DNA of 64,000 nt. It comes from Parabacteroides chongii (GTDB taxonomy: Bacteria > Bacteroidota > Bacteroidia > Bacteroidales > Tannerellaceae). Positions 43,418 through 53,207 of the stretch are shown here, piece by piece. The stretch is taken from assembly GCF_029581355.1 (NCBI RefSeq), contig NZ_CP120849.1, forward strand, positions 4,372,501-4,436,500, written 5' to 3'. The notes below the pieces were generated by a model. It was given only the letters and a program-made list of their open reading frames with translations. It did no database searches and was not told the origin of the DNA. Every line of letters starts with the position of its first letter. Within the stretch, counting starts at the first letter, position 1. A program made the translations under genes and the position numbers.

Positions 43418-44371
43418 ATGGGTATTTTTAGCTTTTTCAGTAAAGAAAAAAAGGAAACTTTAGACAAAGGGTTATCTAAGACCAAAGAAAATGTTTTTTC
43501 TAAAATCACCAGGGCTATTGCCGGTAAGAGCAAAGTCGATGATGAAGTGTTGGATAATTTGGAAGAGGTACTTATCACTTCTGATGTCGGTGTAGATACA
43601 ACGTTGAAGATCATCGAGCGTATCGAGAAACGTGTGGCCCGGGATAAGTATGTGACTACCCAGGAACTGACAACGTTATTGCGGGATGAAATCGCAACTC
43701 TGCTGACCGAGAATAATACGGAAGATGCCGAAAGCTTTACTGTGCCGGAAGATAAAAAGCCCTATGTAATCATGGTTGTCGGAGTAAACGGAGTAGGTAA
43801 GACCACGACAATCGGAAAACTCGCTTATCAGTTCAAGAAAGCAGGAAAGAACGTTTATTTGGGAGCTGCCGATACATTTCGTGCAGCAGCAGTGGAACAG
43901 CTGGTTATATGGAGTGAACGTGTGGGTGTTCCTATCGTAAAACAAAAAATGGGTTCTGACCCTGCATCAGTGGCATTCGATACACTTAGCTCAGCTAAAG
44001 CGAATGGTGCCGATGTTGTTATTATAGATACGGCAGGCCGTTTGCATAATAAGATAAATCTGATGAATGAGCTGACTAAGATCAAAAATGTGATGAAGAA
44101 GGTCATTCCTGATGCTCCGCATGAAGTTCTGTTGGTGCTGGATGGTTCTACAGGGCAGAATGCTTTTGAACAAGCCAAACAATTTACTGCTGCTACGGAA
44201 GTAAATGCACTGGCAGTCACAAAATTGGACGGAACAGCTAAAGGAGGTGTGGTAATAGGCATTTCCGATCACTTCCGTATCCCGGTGAAATATATTGGTT
44301 TGGGTGAAGGTATGGAAGATCTGCAGGTCTTTAATAAAAAGGAATTTGTCAATTCATTATTTGGAGAATAA
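43418..44371 (+). CDS. ftsY: Signal recognition particle receptor FtsY
   Basis: A 317-residue SRP receptor GTPase. After a short basic, amphipathic N-terminus, which is the membrane-targeting end and lacks the long acidic A domain of E. coli FtsY, come the N domain (about 25-105) and the G domain with GVNGVGKTTT (122-131), DTFRAAAVEQL, DTAGR and TKLDGTAKGG. It docks ribosome-SRP complexes at the inner membrane. The stop is 3 bases from the rimO start, so they are co-transcribed. Confidence 0.95.
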   Translation: MGIFSFFSKEKKETLDKGLSKTKENVFSKITRAIAGKSKVDDEVLDNLEEVLITSDVGVDTTLKIIERIEKRVARDKYVTTQELTTLLRDEIATLLTENNTEDAESFTVPEDKKPYVIMVVGVNGVGKTTTIGKLAYQFKKAGKNVYLGAADTFRAAAVEQLVIWSERVGVPIVKQKMGSDPASVAFDTLSSAKANGADVVIIDTAGRLHNKINLMNELTKIKNVMKKVIPDAPHEVLLVLDGSTGQNAFEQAKQFTAATEVNALAVTKLDGTAKGGVVIGISDHFRIPVKYIGLGEGMEDLQVFNKKEFVNSLFGE

Positions 44372-44374
44372 CTT

Positions 44375-45673
44375 TTGAAAAAGAATAAAGTAGATATAAT
44401 AACGCTTGGTTGTTCGAAGAATCTGGTCGATTCGGAACAGCTGATGCGTCAGTTTGTAGTGAATGGTTATACGGTCGAACATGATCCTCATAAAATAAAC
44501 GGAGAGATCGTGGTTGTAAATACCTGCGGTTTTATTGGCGATGCCCAGGAAGAGTCGATCAATATGATTTTGGAATTGGGTGAAGCCAAGAAAAAAGGAA
44601 AGATCGGCCAACTATATGTCATGGGATGCCTTACGGAACGATTCCTGGAGGAAATGAAGCAGGAGCTGCCTGAAGTGGATCGTTTTTACGGCAAATTTAA
44701 CTGGAAACAGCTTCTGTCCGATATTGGCAAATCCTACCATCGTGAACTGGCTTCCGACCGTGTGTTGACAACTCCGAAGCATTATGCCTTTCTGAAGATT
44801 GCGGAAGGATGTAACCGTACTTGTTCATATTGCGCGATCCCTATCAGTACCGGACATTATCAATCTCTTCCGATGGAACAGATCGAAGAGGAAGTTCGTT
44901 TGCTTGTAGCCCAGGGTGTAAAAGAGTTTCAGGTGATAGCACAGGATCTGACCTATTATGGACTGGACTTATATAAAAGGTATGCGCTGCCGGAGTTGGT
45001 CGAGCGTATTTCCGATATTCCTGGTGTAGAATGGATCCGTCTGCATTACGGTTATCCTTCCCATTTTCCTTATGACCTGTTGCGGGTGATGCGTGAGCGT
45101 GATAATGTCTGCAAATATCTGGATATAGCCTTGCAGCATATCAGCGATCCTATGTTGAAAATGATGCGTCGTAATATAACGAAAGAAGAAACATATGCCT
45201 TGCTGGAACGTATCCGTAAAGAGGTGCCGGGCATTCATCTTCGTACAACCTTGATGGTCGGTCATCCGGGAGAAACGGAACAGGACTTTGAAGAGCTGGT
45301 CGAATTTGTGAAGAAAGCACGTTTTGAACGTATGGGAGCTTTCGCTTACAGCCACGAAGAAGGCACTTATTCTTTCAAAAATTATACGGATGATGTTCCG
45401 TCTGAAGTGAAACAGGAACGTCTGGATTATTTGATGCGGATACAAGAACGTATCTCAGCCGAGATAAATGAAGAAAAAGTAGGCCGGACTTTTAAAATAA
45501 TACTTGATCGGGAGGATGAAGATTATTATGTCGGACGTACCGAATTCGACTCACCCGAGGTTGACCCGGAAATCCTTGTTTTTAAAGAACAATCGCTGAA
45601 TCCGGGAGATTTTTATAACGTAAATATCGAAGAATCACAGGCTTTTGACCTTTACGGAAAAGTGTTGCTTTGA
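44375..45673 (+). CDS. rimO: Ribosomal protein S12 methylthiotransferase RimO
   Basis: A 432-residue radical-SAM methylthiotransferase. The N-terminal UPF0004 domain has LGCSKNLVDSEQL and NTCGFI; the radical-SAM Cys triad is CNRTCSYC (about residues 147-154); the C-terminus ends in a TRAM domain (about 365-432). It adds a methylthio group to an Asp of ribosomal protein S12. The start is an in-frame TTG 3 bases after ftsY, with GGAGAA before it; no nearer ATG is available without losing the N-terminal motif. Confidence 0.94.
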   Translation: MKKNKVDIITLGCSKNLVDSEQLMRQFVVNGYTVEHDPHKINGEIVVVNTCGFIGDAQEESINMILELGEAKKKGKIGQLYVMGCLTERFLEEMKQELPEVDRFYGKFNWKQLLSDIGKSYHRELASDRVLTTPKHYAFLKIAEGCNRTCSYCAIPISTGHYQSLPMEQIEEEVRLLVAQGVKEFQVIAQDLTYYGLDLYKRYALPELVERISDIPGVEWIRLHYGYPSHFPYDLLRVMRERDNVCKYLDIALQHISDPMLKMMRRNITKEETYALLERIRKEVPGIHLRTTLMVGHPGETEQDFEELVEFVKKARFERMGAFAYSHEEGTYSFKNYTDDVPSEVKQERLDYLMRIQERISAEINEEKVGRTFKIILDREDEDYYVGRTEFDSPEVDPEILVFKEQSLNPGDFYNVNIEESQAFDLYGKVLL

Positions 45674-45692
45674 TATAAAAACCATTAATAAG

Positions 45693-45724
45693 TTTGTCTG
45701 TTTACAAAAAAATAACTAATATCG
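45693..45724 (+). promoter_or_regulatory. Promoter of the HU gene pair
   Basis: A TTTG -33 box (45693-45696), a 20-base spacer and TAATATCG (45717-45724, two mismatches to the -7 box TAnnTTTG) give the standard Bacteroidales spacing. It lies upstream of the ATG at 45751 and overlaps the alternative TTG start at 45694, which argues for the ATG. Confidence 0.5.
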
Positions 45725-45750
45725 CTGCTGAATCTATTGATGAAGCAAGT

Positions 45751-46041
45751 ATGAAAAACAAAGAACTGATAACAGAGTTGTCTGCAAAATTAGGATGGAC
45801 TTCACAGGAGGTGACAGAAATGTTGTCTGCTTTTGGAGCTGTGGTCGGTTCGAAGTTGATGGATAATGATGCTGTCTATTTACAGGGATTTGGTCTGTTT
45901 GAAATCAAAAAGAAGGCAGAGCGTATATCTGTAAATCCGGCAACAGGAAAGCGTTATCTGGTGCCTCCGAAGCTAGTGCCTGTTTTCAAGCCCGGGGCAA
46001 CCATTAAATCTAAACTAAAAGAATTGAGCGACAATGAATAG
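45751..46041 (+). CDS. HU/IHF-family DNA-binding protein
   Basis: A 96-residue HU-family protein. I choose the ATG at 45751 (MKNKELITELSAKLGW), which gives the usual family length and start; a TTG at 45694 would add 19 residues but falls inside the predicted promoter. The beta-arm segment INPATG is present here as VNPATGKRY, and the dimer core is complete. It binds and bends DNA. It overlaps the next HU-like gene by 8 bases, so the two are coupled and may form heterodimers. Confidence 0.9.
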   Translation: MKNKELITELSAKLGWTSQEVTEMLSAFGAVVGSKLMDNDAVYLQGFGLFEIKKKAERISVNPATGKRYLVPPKLVPVFKPGATIKSKLKELSDNE

Positions 46042-47287
46042 TCGGCTAACGATACAAGACCTGGCTGGTTTACTCGCCGAGCGTACCGGAAAGGAAAGGA
46101 GTAGCTCTGAGCAATTCCTCCGGGAGTTTATTACAATCGTATCACAGGGTGTTTTCACAGATAAAATAGCCAAAGTGAAGGGATTGGGAACCTTTAAAAT
46201 TGTTTTGGTAGAAAAACGGGAAAGTATTCATGTGAATACAGGAGAGCGTTTTACAATTCCGGCACATTATAAGTTCTCTTTTCTGCCTGATAAGGAGTTG
46301 CGTGAATTGGTAAATAAGCCATTTTCCTTCTTCGAGACGGAAGAACTGAATGAGGGTGTTGATTTTACGGATCTGGATATATCGAAGGAGGTTGAAGATA
46401 AAGAAATTGAAGACGAGTCGGTTGAAGAGATACTTCCTTCTTCTGTTCCGGATGAAACAGAAGAAGTAGTCGAGTCTGATTTACAAACTGCAGAGATTGT
46501 AGAAAATAAGACGGAAGAAATAGCTGATGAATCCATTGAACAGGAACCGGCCGAAATAAAAGAAGCGGAAGAACCTGTTCCTGAAGAACCCCAGGAGAGT
46601 GTAGAGGAGCCTGCTGAGACGGAACAGTCGGAGCCCGAAACTGAAAAGGCTGCAGAAGAACCGACTGAACAGTCAGAAGAAGAAACACAGCAACCATCTA
46701 TAGCAACTGATTTTAGTGAAACGGATTACCAGTTTGAAGACGAAGAATCGGCTCCGTCCCATTGGGTGAGAGTCTGGGTTTCGGTTGGTGTCGTAGCCCT
46801 GGTTGCCGTGGCAAGTTTCTTTTTGTATCAGAATCGTAGCTTCTTCCTGGGACCGGAAATACCGAAAACCTCTTCATTGGTTGGTAATTCCTTGCCGGGT
46901 TCGGCAGTTGCTTCCCCCGATACTGTTCAAATAGAAAATACAGACGAAGTCATTGCTGTGGAAGAAGAGAAGCCGGATACAGTTTCTACCGTATCTCCGG
47001 AACAAACAACTGAACCTGCTACGCAAACGCCTAAGGTTTTGGCTAAAGTGAAAATAGAGCCTGGAAGCCGGTTGACTTTGATTTCCCTTGAATATTATGG
47101 AAGTAAGATCTTTTGGGTTTACTTGTATGAGTTCAATAAATCGGTGATCAAAGATCCTAACAACGTTCCGGTAGGCACTGAAATACAAGTCCCTGCTCCG
47201 GAAGTATACGGTATAGACAGATATAGTCGTGCTTCCGTAGATAAAGCAGCGGCACGTCAGACAGAAATACTGAGCGGAAATTTGTAA
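46034..47287 (+). CDS. HU-domain membrane protein with LysM-like C-terminus
   Basis: A 417-residue protein with an unusual order: HU-type DNA-binding domain (about 1-95), long Glu-rich acidic linker (about 105-235), one TM segment (about 246-267), a Ser/Thr/Pro-rich linker and a LysM-like domain (about 340-392, LTLISLEYYGSKIFWVYLYEFN). It could tie the nucleoid to the envelope and peptidoglycan. It overlaps the preceding HU gene by 8 bases. Related proteins occur in Bacteroidales, but no function is known to me. Confidence 0.88.
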   Translation: MNSRLTIQDLAGLLAERTGKERSSSEQFLREFITIVSQGVFTDKIAKVKGLGTFKIVLVEKRESIHVNTGERFTIPAHYKFSFLPDKELRELVNKPFSFFETEELNEGVDFTDLDISKEVEDKEIEDESVEEILPSSVPDETEEVVESDLQTAEIVENKTEEIADESIEQEPAEIKEAEEPVPEEPQESVEEPAETEQSEPETEKAAEEPTEQSEEETQQPSIATDFSETDYQFEDEESAPSHWVRVWVSVGVVALVAVASFFLYQNRSFFLGPEIPKTSSLVGNSLPGSAVASPDTVQIENTDEVIAVEEEKPDTVSTVSPEQTTEPATQTPKVLAKVKIEPGSRLTLISLEYYGSKIFWVYLYEFNKSVIKDPNNVPVGTEIQVPAPEVYGIDRYSRASVDKAAARQTEILSGNL

Positions 47288-47443
47288 CTAAAAATCCACC
47301 TTTTTAAGTAAAATAAAACAAAATAGTTATCGTTGGGTTAGTATTATTTAACTGCAAAAGTGAAGGATACGAATTTAACATTTCTAATTTTGTGCAACCA
47401 TAAAAACAAGCAGAAACAATAAACAATATAAATAGGAAAATCT

Positions 47444-48439
47444 ATGAGTCAGACAGTAGACATTCGTGAGTTGAATGAACGGATTGAGAGTAAAAGTTCG
47501 TTCGTAAACATGATTACGATGGGCATGGACCAGGTAATTGTAGGACAGAAGCATTTGGTGGAATCTTTATTGATCGGTCTGCTTTCAGATGGGCATATCC
47601 TTCTTGAAGGTGTACCCGGTTTGGCTAAGACCTTGGCCATTAAAACATTGTCTTCACTGATCGATGCAAAATACAGTCGAATACAGTTTACACCGGACTT
47701 GCTGCCGGCCGACGTGATCGGTACTATGATTTATAGTCAGAAAAGCGAAGAATTTCAGGTAAAACAAGGCCCGGTCTTCGCTAATTTTGTGTTGGCGGAT
47801 GAAATTAACCGTGCACCGGCTAAAGTTCAGAGTGCACTTTTGGAAGCCATGCAGGAACGCCAGGTGACAATCAGCGAAAATACGTATAAACTGCCGGAAC
47901 CGTTCCTGGTAATGGCTACGCAGAACCCGATCGAGCAGGAAGGTACTTATCCGCTGCCGGAAGCGCAGGTCGACCGTTTCATGATGAAAGTGATCATTAA
48001 CTATCCGAAGAAAGAGGAAGAAAAGTTGATCATTCGTCAGAATATCTCCGGCGTGAAACCGGACATCAAACCGATCCTGACAAAGAATGAAATTTTGGAA
48101 GCCCGTAAAGTGGTCCGCGAAGTATATTTGGACGAAAAGATCGAACGATATATCGTCGATATCGTATTTGCTACCCGTTTCCCGCAGGAACATGGTTTGG
48201 CAAATCTGTCTAACATGATTTCTTTCGGTGCATCTCCCCGTGCTTCTATCAATCTGGCACTCGCTGCACGCGCTTACGCATTCATCAAACGCCGAGGTTA
48301 TGTGATTCCTGAAGATATCCGTGCCGTGTGTCATGACGTGATGCGTCACCGTATCGGTTTGAGTTATGAAGCGGAAGCCAATAATTTGACATCAGAGGAG
48401 GTTATCAGCGAAATCCTTAATAAGGTAGAAGTACCTTAA
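47444..48439 (+). CDS. MoxR-family AAA+ ATPase of the Bat operon
   Basis: A 331-residue MoxR ATPase with Walker A GVPGLAKT (56-63), Walker B FVLADEINRAP and ATQNPIEQEGTYPLPEAQ, and a C-terminal lid. MoxR proteins act as chaperone-like partners of von Willebrand A proteins. It heads the operon that continues with DUF58 and Bat proteins. The start follows a 156-base gap with an AT-rich leader. Confidence 0.93.
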   Translation: MSQTVDIRELNERIESKSSFVNMITMGMDQVIVGQKHLVESLLIGLLSDGHILLEGVPGLAKTLAIKTLSSLIDAKYSRIQFTPDLLPADVIGTMIYSQKSEEFQVKQGPVFANFVLADEINRAPAKVQSALLEAMQERQVTISENTYKLPEPFLVMATQNPIEQEGTYPLPEAQVDRFMMKVIINYPKKEEEKLIIRQNISGVKPDIKPILTKNEILEARKVVREVYLDEKIERYIVDIVFATRFPQEHGLANLSNMISFGASPRASINLALAARAYAFIKRRGYVIPEDIRAVCHDVMRHRIGLSYEAEANNLTSEEVISEILNKVEVP

Positions 48440-48448
48440 TTTTAATCC

Positions 48449-48480
48449 CATCCGGGTGAAAAATAAATTTCTCCCGGATG
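48449..48480. repeat. Intercistronic hairpin between moxR and the DUF58 gene
   Basis: CATCCGGG (48449-48456) pairs with CCCGGATG (48473-48480). A second weaker hairpin with CTCCCGAAAGG follows. It may be a processing or attenuation site inside the operon. Confidence 0.45.
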
Positions 48481-48564
48481 AAAATTGATTTTCTCCCGAA
48501 AGGAATCTTTTTTCCGTTCGGAAGAAATAAGAGATACAGTGATTAAATAATTAAAAGGATTACG

Positions 48565-49434
48565 ATGGAAACAAGTGAACTATTAAAGAAAGTCCGGCGA
48601 ATCGAGATAAAGACCCGTGGCTTGTCGCGCAATATTTTTGCAGGACAATACCATTCGGCGTTTAAAGGTCGTGGTATGGCGTTCAGTGAAGTTCGCGAAT
48701 ACCAGTACGGCGATGATATCCGCGATATCGACTGGAATGTGACGGCTCGTTATGTTCGCCCTTACGTAAAGGTGTTTGAAGAAGAGCGAGAGCTGACCGT
48801 GATGTTGCTGATCGACGTGTCGGGTAGTAGAGACTTTGGTTCCGTGAACGTAATGAAGAAAGAGGTGATTACCGAGATTGCTGCTACACTGGCGTTTTCT
48901 GCCATACAGAACAACGATAAGATCGGTGTGGTGTTCTTCTCTGACAAAATAGAGAAATTTATCCCTCCGCAGAAAGGGAAAAAGCATATTCTTTATATCA
49001 TTCGCGAACTAATTGATTTCAAACCTCAGGATACGAAGACCGATATCGGTCAGGTTCTGAAATTCCTGACCAACGCCATTAAGAAACGTTGTACGACATT
49101 TCTGATATCCGATTTTATCGATAAGGAAGGTTTCAAGGACGCCCTGACGATTGCCAACCGCAAACATGACGTGGTGGCTATCCAGGTATATGACCGTCGG
49201 GAAACTGAATTGCCGTCTGTCGGACTGATGAAAATAAAAGATGCTGAAACAGGAGCAGAACGCTGGATCGACAGTTCTTCTGCCCGTGTCCGTGAAGCCT
49301 ATAAGGAATGGTGGGACCGTCGGCAGGCAGCGATGAGCGATTCGTTCAAGAAATGCCGTGTCGATTCAGTGTCTATTCGTACGGAAGATGATTATGTGAA
49401 AGCATTGATTGCTCTTTTTGATAAACGTAGTTAA
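48565..49434 (+). CDS. DUF58 protein of the Bat operon
   Basis: A 289-residue DUF58 protein with a von Willebrand A-like fold. The characteristic segment FSEVREYQYGDDIRDIDWN lies at about residues 40-58, and the MIDAS-like start LLIDVSGSRDFG at about 93. DUF58 proteins are co-encoded with MoxR and Bat proteins. It lies 125 bases downstream of moxR, and the next gene starts 2 bases after its stop. Confidence 0.92.
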   Translation: METSELLKKVRRIEIKTRGLSRNIFAGQYHSAFKGRGMAFSEVREYQYGDDIRDIDWNVTARYVRPYVKVFEEERELTVMLLIDVSGSRDFGSVNVMKKEVITEIAATLAFSAIQNNDKIGVVFFSDKIEKFIPPQKGKKHILYIIRELIDFKPQDTKTDIGQVLKFLTNAIKKRCTTFLISDFIDKEGFKDALTIANRKHDVVAIQVYDRRETELPSVGLMKIKDAETGAERWIDSSSARVREAYKEWWDRRQAAMSDSFKKCRVDSVSIRTEDDYVKALIALFDKRS

Positions 49435-49436
49435 GC

Positions 49437-50441
49437 ATGCAAAAGAAAATTATGAATAAAGGCTTTCTGTTTCTGCTTCTGATTCTGCTGGTGGGAGGGA
49501 AGATGTTTGCGCAGCGGACACTGATCGATGTGAAGCTCGACTCGGCTGCCATTCTGATCGGGGAACAGACGGTTTTACATTTGACGGTTACAACAGATAA
49601 GGATAAATCGGTTCAGATTGTGATCCCCAATGATACGCTGATGCGTGGGGTAGAGGTTCTGAGCCTTTCCAAAGCGGACTCGTCGGTGATAGAGAATGAC
49701 CGCTTGCTCATCAAGCAGGATATTTTGGTTACTTCGTTCGATTCGTCTTTGTATTTATTGCCGCCGTTCAAAGTGATCGACGGGGTGGATACGGTTTATT
49801 CCAATCAGGTAGCCCTGAAAGTTTCGACCATTCCTGTGAATGTGGACAAACCGGAAGAGTTCTATGATATAAAGGATATCTGGAAGCCACCTTTCGTACT
49901 GGCTGATTATTATCCGATTATCTATGGGATTTTACTGGCTCTTTTCCTGATTTGCGTGATTGCTTATATCATCAAACGTATACGCAACAAGCAATCTCTT
50001 ATCCCATTCAAGAAGCCGGAACCGAAACTTCCGCCTCATGAACAGGCTATCAAGGAACTGGATGAGATCAAACAGCAGAAACTATGGCAGCAGGGACGCA
50101 GCAAGGAATACTATACACTGATTACTGAAACATTACGTCGCTATATTGTCGATCGTTTCGACATCAATGCGATGGAAATGACTTCCGGTGAAATTTTGGA
50201 TATCATCCGCAAGCAGCATGAAGCTGATTCCGTATACGAAAATCTGAAACAGATATTGAACCTGTCTGATTTCGTGAAATTCGCTAAAATGAATCCGCTC
50301 CCTGATGAGAATGACCTGAGTATGGTAAATGCATACTTGTTTATTAATCAGACGAAGATTGAAGAAGTTGTCACTCCTGAGGCTGCAGAGGCCGAAGAAA
50401 AGGCAACAGAAACAAACGATTCTAATATAACAAAAGAATAA
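49437..50441 (+). CDS. Bat-operon membrane protein (BatD-like short form)
   Basis: A 334-residue protein with a signal peptide (about 1-26), a periplasmic beta domain (about 27-150), a TM (about 158-180) and a cytoplasmic helical tail with HEQAIKELDEIKQQKLWQQGRSKEYYTLITETLRR-type character (about 205-300). This corresponds to the DUF4381-like gene that usually sits between DUF58 and BatA in Bacteroidales. Two possible ATG starts 15 bases apart (49437, 49452) give the same mature product. It overlaps nothing but lies 1 base from batA. Confidence 0.82.
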   Translation: MQKKIMNKGFLFLLLILLVGGKMFAQRTLIDVKLDSAAILIGEQTVLHLTVTTDKDKSVQIVIPNDTLMRGVEVLSLSKADSSVIENDRLLIKQDILVTSFDSSLYLLPPFKVIDGVDTVYSNQVALKVSTIPVNVDKPEEFYDIKDIWKPPFVLADYYPIIYGILLALFLICVIAYIIKRIRNKQSLIPFKKPEPKLPPHEQAIKELDEIKQQKLWQQGRSKEYYTLITETLRRYIVDRFDINAMEMTSGEILDIIRKQHEADSVYENLKQILNLSDFVKFAKMNPLPDENDLSMVNAYLFINQTKIEEVVTPEAAEAEEKATETNDSNITKE

Positions 50442-50442
50442 A

Positions 50443-51429
50443 ATGGTATTTGCAAATCCTACATATCTGTATTTGTTATTGCTGCTTATCCCGATGATAG
50501 GATGGTATATCTGGAAGCTCTGCAAAAGTCAGGCTAGTTTGCAGGTATCTTCTTCGGAAGCATTCGATGCACCGGGGGCAACTTCGTGGAAAGTGTATCT
50601 GCGGCATGTCCCTTTTGTCCTGAGAATGGCAGCAATAGCTGTACTTATTATTATATTGGCACGTCCGCAGTCGACGAATAGCTGGCAGAACACTTCTACG
50701 GAAGGTATCGACATTGTCATGGCGATGGATATTTCCAGTAGTATGTTAGCACAGGACTTTAAGCCGAACCGTCTGGAAGCATCCAAAGATGTGGCAGCTT
50801 CCTTCATCAACGGTCGTCCGAACGATAACATCGGACTGGTGGTTTTTGCGGCTGAAAGTTTTACGCAATGTCCGCTTACAACCGACCATACCGTGCTGTT
50901 GAATCTGTTCAAGGATATCCAACCGGGTATTATCCAGGATGGAACAGCGATCGGTTTGGGACTGGCAAATTCGGTAAGTCGTATCAAAGACAGCCAGGCT
51001 AAATCGAAAGTGATCATCTTGCTTACCGACGGTGTGAACAATGCCGGCGAGATCGCCCCTGTTACGGCAGCTGAAATTGCCAAGACATTCGGTATACGTA
51101 TTTATGCGATCGGGGTGGGGACACAAGGTTCTGCTCCTTATCCTTTCCAGACCGCATTCGGCGTACAATATCAGAATATTCCTGTCGAGATCGACGAACC
51201 GACTTTGAAGCAGATCGCAGCAACGACCGGCGGACAGTATTTCCGTGCAACGGATAATACAAGTCTGAAGGAAATCTATTCTGAGATCGACAAGATGGAA
51301 AAGACCAAGATCAGTGTACAGCAATACAGCAAGAAACAGGAAGAATATAAGAACTGGGCTTTGCTGTTATTCGCTTTGCTTTTGGTTGAGATTTTATTGA
51401 GAAATACATTGTTAAGAAATATACCGTAA
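50443..51429 (+). CDS. batA: Aerotolerance protein BatA
   Basis: A 328-residue membrane protein with two N-terminal TM segments, a von Willebrand A domain with the MIDAS motif DISSSM (about 98-103) and a C-terminal TM anchor (about 302-320). BatA of Bacteroides fragilis is part of the operon linked to oxygen tolerance and envelope integrity. It starts 1 base after the previous gene and is followed by batB/C with a 12-base gap. Confidence 0.92.
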   Translation: MVFANPTYLYLLLLLIPMIGWYIWKLCKSQASLQVSSSEAFDAPGATSWKVYLRHVPFVLRMAAIAVLIIILARPQSTNSWQNTSTEGIDIVMAMDISSSMLAQDFKPNRLEASKDVAASFINGRPNDNIGLVVFAAESFTQCPLTTDHTVLLNLFKDIQPGIIQDGTAIGLGLANSVSRIKDSQAKSKVIILLTDGVNNAGEIAPVTAAEIAKTFGIRIYAIGVGTQGSAPYPFQTAFGVQYQNIPVEIDEPTLKQIAATTGGQYFRATDNTSLKEIYSEIDKMEKTKISVQQYSKKQEEYKNWALLLFALLLVEILLRNTLLRNIP

Positions 51430-51441
51430 ATAGAAAGGCTT

Positions 51442-53175
51442 ATGTTTCGTTTTGCACATCCGGACTTTTTGTACTTGCTTTTCATCCTTCCGGTACTCAT
51501 TGCATTTTATGTCTATGCAATGATTCTGAAGAAAAAAGCAATAAAGAAATATGGTAATCCCGAATTATTGGCAGAGTTGATGCCGGAGGTTTCTCCCAAG
51601 CGTCAGCATCTGAAGTTTTGGCTATTGTTCGGAGCCATCACAATGGTTATCTTTGTTATTGCCGGGCCGCAGTTCGGCTCCAAGTTGGAAACTGTAAAAC
51701 GGCAGGGTGTGGAGATCATGGTCTGTCTGGACGTGTCCAACTCCATGCTGGCAGAAGATGTTTCGCCCAACCGATTGGATAAAGCTAAACAGATGCTGTC
51801 GAAACTGACGGATGGATTTAAAGATGACAAGATGGGACTGATCGTTTTTGCCGGTGATGCTTTCACACAGCTTCCGATCACTTCCGATTATATTTCAGCC
51901 AAGATGTTCCTTTCGTCTATCAATCCGTCGATGGTTTCGACACAGGGCACGGCAATCGGATCGGCTATCAACCTGGCGATGCGCTCGTTTACTCCGAGTG
52001 AGACATCCGATAAAACGATAATCCTGATCACTGACGGTGAGAACCATGAAGACGATGCGGTGAAAGCGGCTACAGCAGCTGCAGAAAAGAATATCCATGT
52101 AAATATTGTCGGTATGGGTGACCCGAAAGGTTCGCCGATCCCTGTAGCAGGAGCCAACAATTATATGAAGGATAAAGACGGCAATGTCGTTATCACGAAG
52201 TTGAACGAACAGATGTGCCAGGAAATTGCTGCTGCAGGTAATGGCATGTATGTACGTGCGGATAATACCAACTCAGCATTGAAGGCATTGCAGAAAGAGA
52301 TAGAGAAGATGAATAAATCGGAACTCGACAGCAAAGTCTATTCCGAATATAACGAACAATTTCAGACACTGGCATGGATCGTACTGATCCTGTTGATAGC
52401 AGACTTCCTTACATTAGACAGGAAGAATCGTATTTTCAGAAAAGTAAAATTGTTCTCTTTAATTTTCCTGTTTTGCTCGGGAGCGATGTATGCCCAGAAG
52501 GCTGAACGTAAGAATGTACGGGAAGGAAACAAGTTGTACAGCAACGAGAAGTTTACCGAATCGGAAATCGCTTACCGTAAAAGCTTGGAGGTAAATCCCC
52601 GTTCTGTTGAAGGTACTTACAACCTGGGAAATGCTTTATATAAACAGAAAAAGTTTCCGGAAGCAGCCGAGCAATATCAGTTGCTGACCGGACAGGCAGA
52701 GAAGATGGTCGAAACAGAAGAGGGGAAAGCCCGTCTTGCCGGTGTCTTCCATAATTTGGGTGATATCAGTATGCAGAGTAAAGAATATGCCAAGAGCGTG
52801 GAAGCATTCAAACAATCCCTGCGTCTGAATCCGCAGGATGATGAGACCCGCTACAATCTGGCATTGGCACAGAAGTTGCTCGAAGATCAGCAAAATCAGG
52901 ATCAGGATCAAAACCAGGATCAGCAGAACGAGGATAAAAAAGAAGATCAGGAAAATAAAGATGATCAACAGCAACAAGACCAGCAGCAACAGCAGCAGGA
53001 TGACCAAAAAGAAAATAAGACTCAGCAAGAACAGCAGCAGAATGAACAAATGAGTCAGGACAACGCTCAGCAGATGTTGGATGCATTCCTGCAAGACGAA
53101 AAGAATACGCAGGAAAAAGTGAAGAAGGCACAGGCCCAACAACAGCAGCGTCGTAAAACAGATAAAGAGTGGTAA
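51442..53175 (+). CDS. batB: Fused BatB-BatC protein (vWA domain plus TPR)
   Basis: A 577-residue protein combining two products often encoded separately. Residues about 1-330 are BatB: two TM segments, vWA domain with DVSNSM, then a TM. Residues about 335-577 are BatC: a hydrophobic stretch VKLFSLIFLFCSGAMYAQK (about 334-352) that looks like a former BatC signal peptide, then TPR repeats (about 353-475) and a Gln/Asp/Lys-rich low-complexity tail. It lies 12 bases after batA and overlaps the upstream extension of batD. Confidence 0.9.
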   Translation: MFRFAHPDFLYLLFILPVLIAFYVYAMILKKKAIKKYGNPELLAELMPEVSPKRQHLKFWLLFGAITMVIFVIAGPQFGSKLETVKRQGVEIMVCLDVSNSMLAEDVSPNRLDKAKQMLSKLTDGFKDDKMGLIVFAGDAFTQLPITSDYISAKMFLSSINPSMVSTQGTAIGSAINLAMRSFTPSETSDKTIILITDGENHEDDAVKAATAAAEKNIHVNIVGMGDPKGSPIPVAGANNYMKDKDGNVVITKLNEQMCQEIAAAGNGMYVRADNTNSALKALQKEIEKMNKSELDSKVYSEYNEQFQTLAWIVLILLIADFLTLDRKNRIFRKVKLFSLIFLFCSGAMYAQKAERKNVREGNKLYSNEKFTESEIAYRKSLEVNPRSVEGTYNLGNALYKQKKFPEAAEQYQLLTGQAEKMVETEEGKARLAGVFHNLGDISMQSKEYAKSVEAFKQSLRLNPQDDETRYNLALAQKLLEDQQNQDQDQNQDQQNEDKKEDQENKDDQQQQDQQQQQQDDQKENKTQQEQQQNEQMSQDNAQQMLDAFLQDEKNTQEKVKKAQAQQQQRRKTDKEW

Positions 53176-53207
53176 TAGATACAGAAAACAGAAAAAACAA
53201 CAATATA

